The position numbers and the translations under genes are program-made. Below the pieces are notes generated by a model. It had not been told where the DNA came from and did not search any database. It saw only the letters and a list, made by a program, of their open reading frames with translations. DNA of 35,049 nt, taken from the IMG/VR virus record IMGVR_UViG_3300047510_000744, positions 1 through 35,049 of that record. The stretch is one strand, 5' to 3'. Positions 34,399 through 35,049 of this stretch are shown in pieces; the first letter of the stretch is position 1; every line of letters begins with the position of its first letter. Source of the DNA: a virus.

Positions 34399-34802
34399 GC
34401 ACATTTGAAGACAACATGGAAGAAATCTTTGACATAGCACCCATTGAACAAACGACTGAAATGATTACTCAAGCGAACAGTGAGATTAGCGTTGATGCTA
34501 ACAAAGATTATGAATATACCAGAGGGCAGTTATACACCCTCATATCACAGGGGCAGGAGGCGGTGCAAGGCGCTTTAGAGGTTGCTCAGGAGTCAGGGCA
34601 CCCTAGAGCATATGAAGTTGCTGTGAACGCTATGAAGCAGGTTGCAGACATGTCTGACAAGTTGATTGATCTTCAGCACAAGATGAAGAATCTAAACAAG
34701 GAAGATAAGAAGTTAACACCAACCACAGTCAATAACACAATGTTTATTGGCACCACGGCAGATCTTCAAAAGATGATTAAAGATGCCGCCAAGAATAAAT
34801 AG
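34395..34802 (+). CDS. gp16: Terminase small subunit gp16
   Basis: 135 residues (T4 gp16 is 164). The central region is helical with 'YTRGQLYTLISQGQEAVQGA' and a heptad-like 'VADMSDKLIDLQHKMKNL', as in T4-family small terminases, which form oligomeric rings through a central coiled coil. The C terminus contains 'NNTMFIGTTADLQKMIKDA', conserved in cyanophage gp16. It regulates the gp17 packaging motor, which would be expected just downstream. The start overlaps the gp15 stop (ATGA). Confidence 0.93.
   Translation: MSTFEDNMEEIFDIAPIEQTTEMITQANSEISVDANKDYEYTRGQLYTLISQGQEAVQGALEVAQESGHPRAYEVAVNAMKQVADMSDKLIDLQHKMKNLNKEDKKLTPTTVNNTMFIGTTADLQKMIKDAAKNK
34794..34801 (+). promoter_or_regulatory. Late promoter-like motif
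   Basis: AATAAATA, seven of eight bases of the T4 late element, overlaps the TAG stop of gp16 (34800-34802) and lies 21 bases before the next ATG. Confidence 0.45.
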
Positions 34803-34822
34803 AAAATAAACGGAATAATACA

Positions 34823-35049
34823 ATGCTCATTAAAGTATTGGCGGCGGAAACAACGCTCACCTCAGCTACTAATGTTGATTCAGCAACTGTTGTTAGAGTT
34901 ATTAATACCAGCACAGCAGCGGTAGTTACTCGTAAGGATTCTGCTGGCGCTACGATCGGTAGTTTTACAATGGCAGCAAACGAAGTTGCTTATGTAGAAA
35001 AAGAACCAACAGACACACTAGAAGGAGGCGCGGCATTCAAAGCAGTTAA
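34823..35049 (+). CDS. Small conserved phage protein, 3' end beyond window
   Basis: ATG 34823 opens a frame of 75 codons that is still open at the last base (the final 'taa' is out of frame). The protein begins 'MLIKVLAAETTLTSATNVDS' and continues with beta-type alternation ('VVRVINTSTAAVVTRKDSAG', 'SFTMAANEVAYVEKEP'). I recall comparable short proteins between gp16 and gp17 or gp18 in T4-like cyanophages. The fold looks like a small beta-sandwich. Function is unknown, with a virion-decoration or tail-associated role possible. The short gene has its own late promoter-like motif. Confidence 0.75.
   Translation, partial: MLIKVLAAETTLTSATNVDSATVVRVINTSTAAVVTRKDSAGATIGSFTMAANEVAYVEKEPTDTLEGGAAFKAV

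Overview
The window reads as a stretch of the late, virion-structure region of a marine T4-like myovirus. All convincing genes are on the plus strand, tightly packed, and AT-rich. Five genes can be tied to named T4 proteins by conserved motifs, and they come in T4 order: gp8 (baseplate wedge), gp13 and gp14 (neck), gp15 (tail sheath stabiliser) and gp16 (small terminase). The long DUF4815-type protein, the tail-fibre families and the gp13 to gp16 block look most like T4-like cyanophages of Prochlorococcus or Synechococcus. A T4-like pelagiphage cannot be excluded from sequence alone. I saw no tRNA, insertion sequence, CRISPR array, origin or photosynthesis gene.

Layout: 1-2517 is the 3' part of a large baseplate-type protein in the position of T4 gene 7. 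2567-4330 is gp8. 4374-17396 holds a 2725-residue DUF4815-type protein, a 72-residue coiled-coil protein, a 1376-residue repeat-built fibre-like protein and a 169-residue beta-rich protein. 17441-27583 encodes a 3380-residue tail fibre or tailspike. It has beta-helix parts, a helical repeat cassette with spaced cysteine pairs, fibre repeats and a C-terminal peptidase S74 chaperone. 27585-29108 encodes a glycine-rich protein resembling gp38-type tip adhesins. 29136-31600 is a run of four consecutive, mutually diverged proteins with 2-oxoglutarate/Fe(II) dioxygenase motifs. 31629-31823 is a small acidic coiled-coil protein. 31887-34802 is gp13-gp14-gp15-gp16, coupled by stop/start overlaps. A further small gene starts at 34823 and runs off the end.

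Transcription appears to be organised by T4-type late promoters (TATAAATA or one mismatch), which lie on or just after stop codons at 2521, 29107, 31592, 31824 and 34794. One strong hairpin with a T tract (31841-31874) separates the accessory block from gp13-gp16.

The points most worth a second look are: (1) the glycine/proline-rich adhesin directly followed by four putative hydroxylases, which raises the possibility of phage-directed hydroxylation of the adhesin; (2) two small beta-type modules ('GxGY' and 'GE..SGA') scattered through at least five and four adjacent proteins respectively, including conserved baseplate and neck proteins; (3) the cysteine-paired helical repeat array apparently inserted within a beta-helix in the giant fibre; and (4) the late promoter that fires directly into a terminator-like hairpin.
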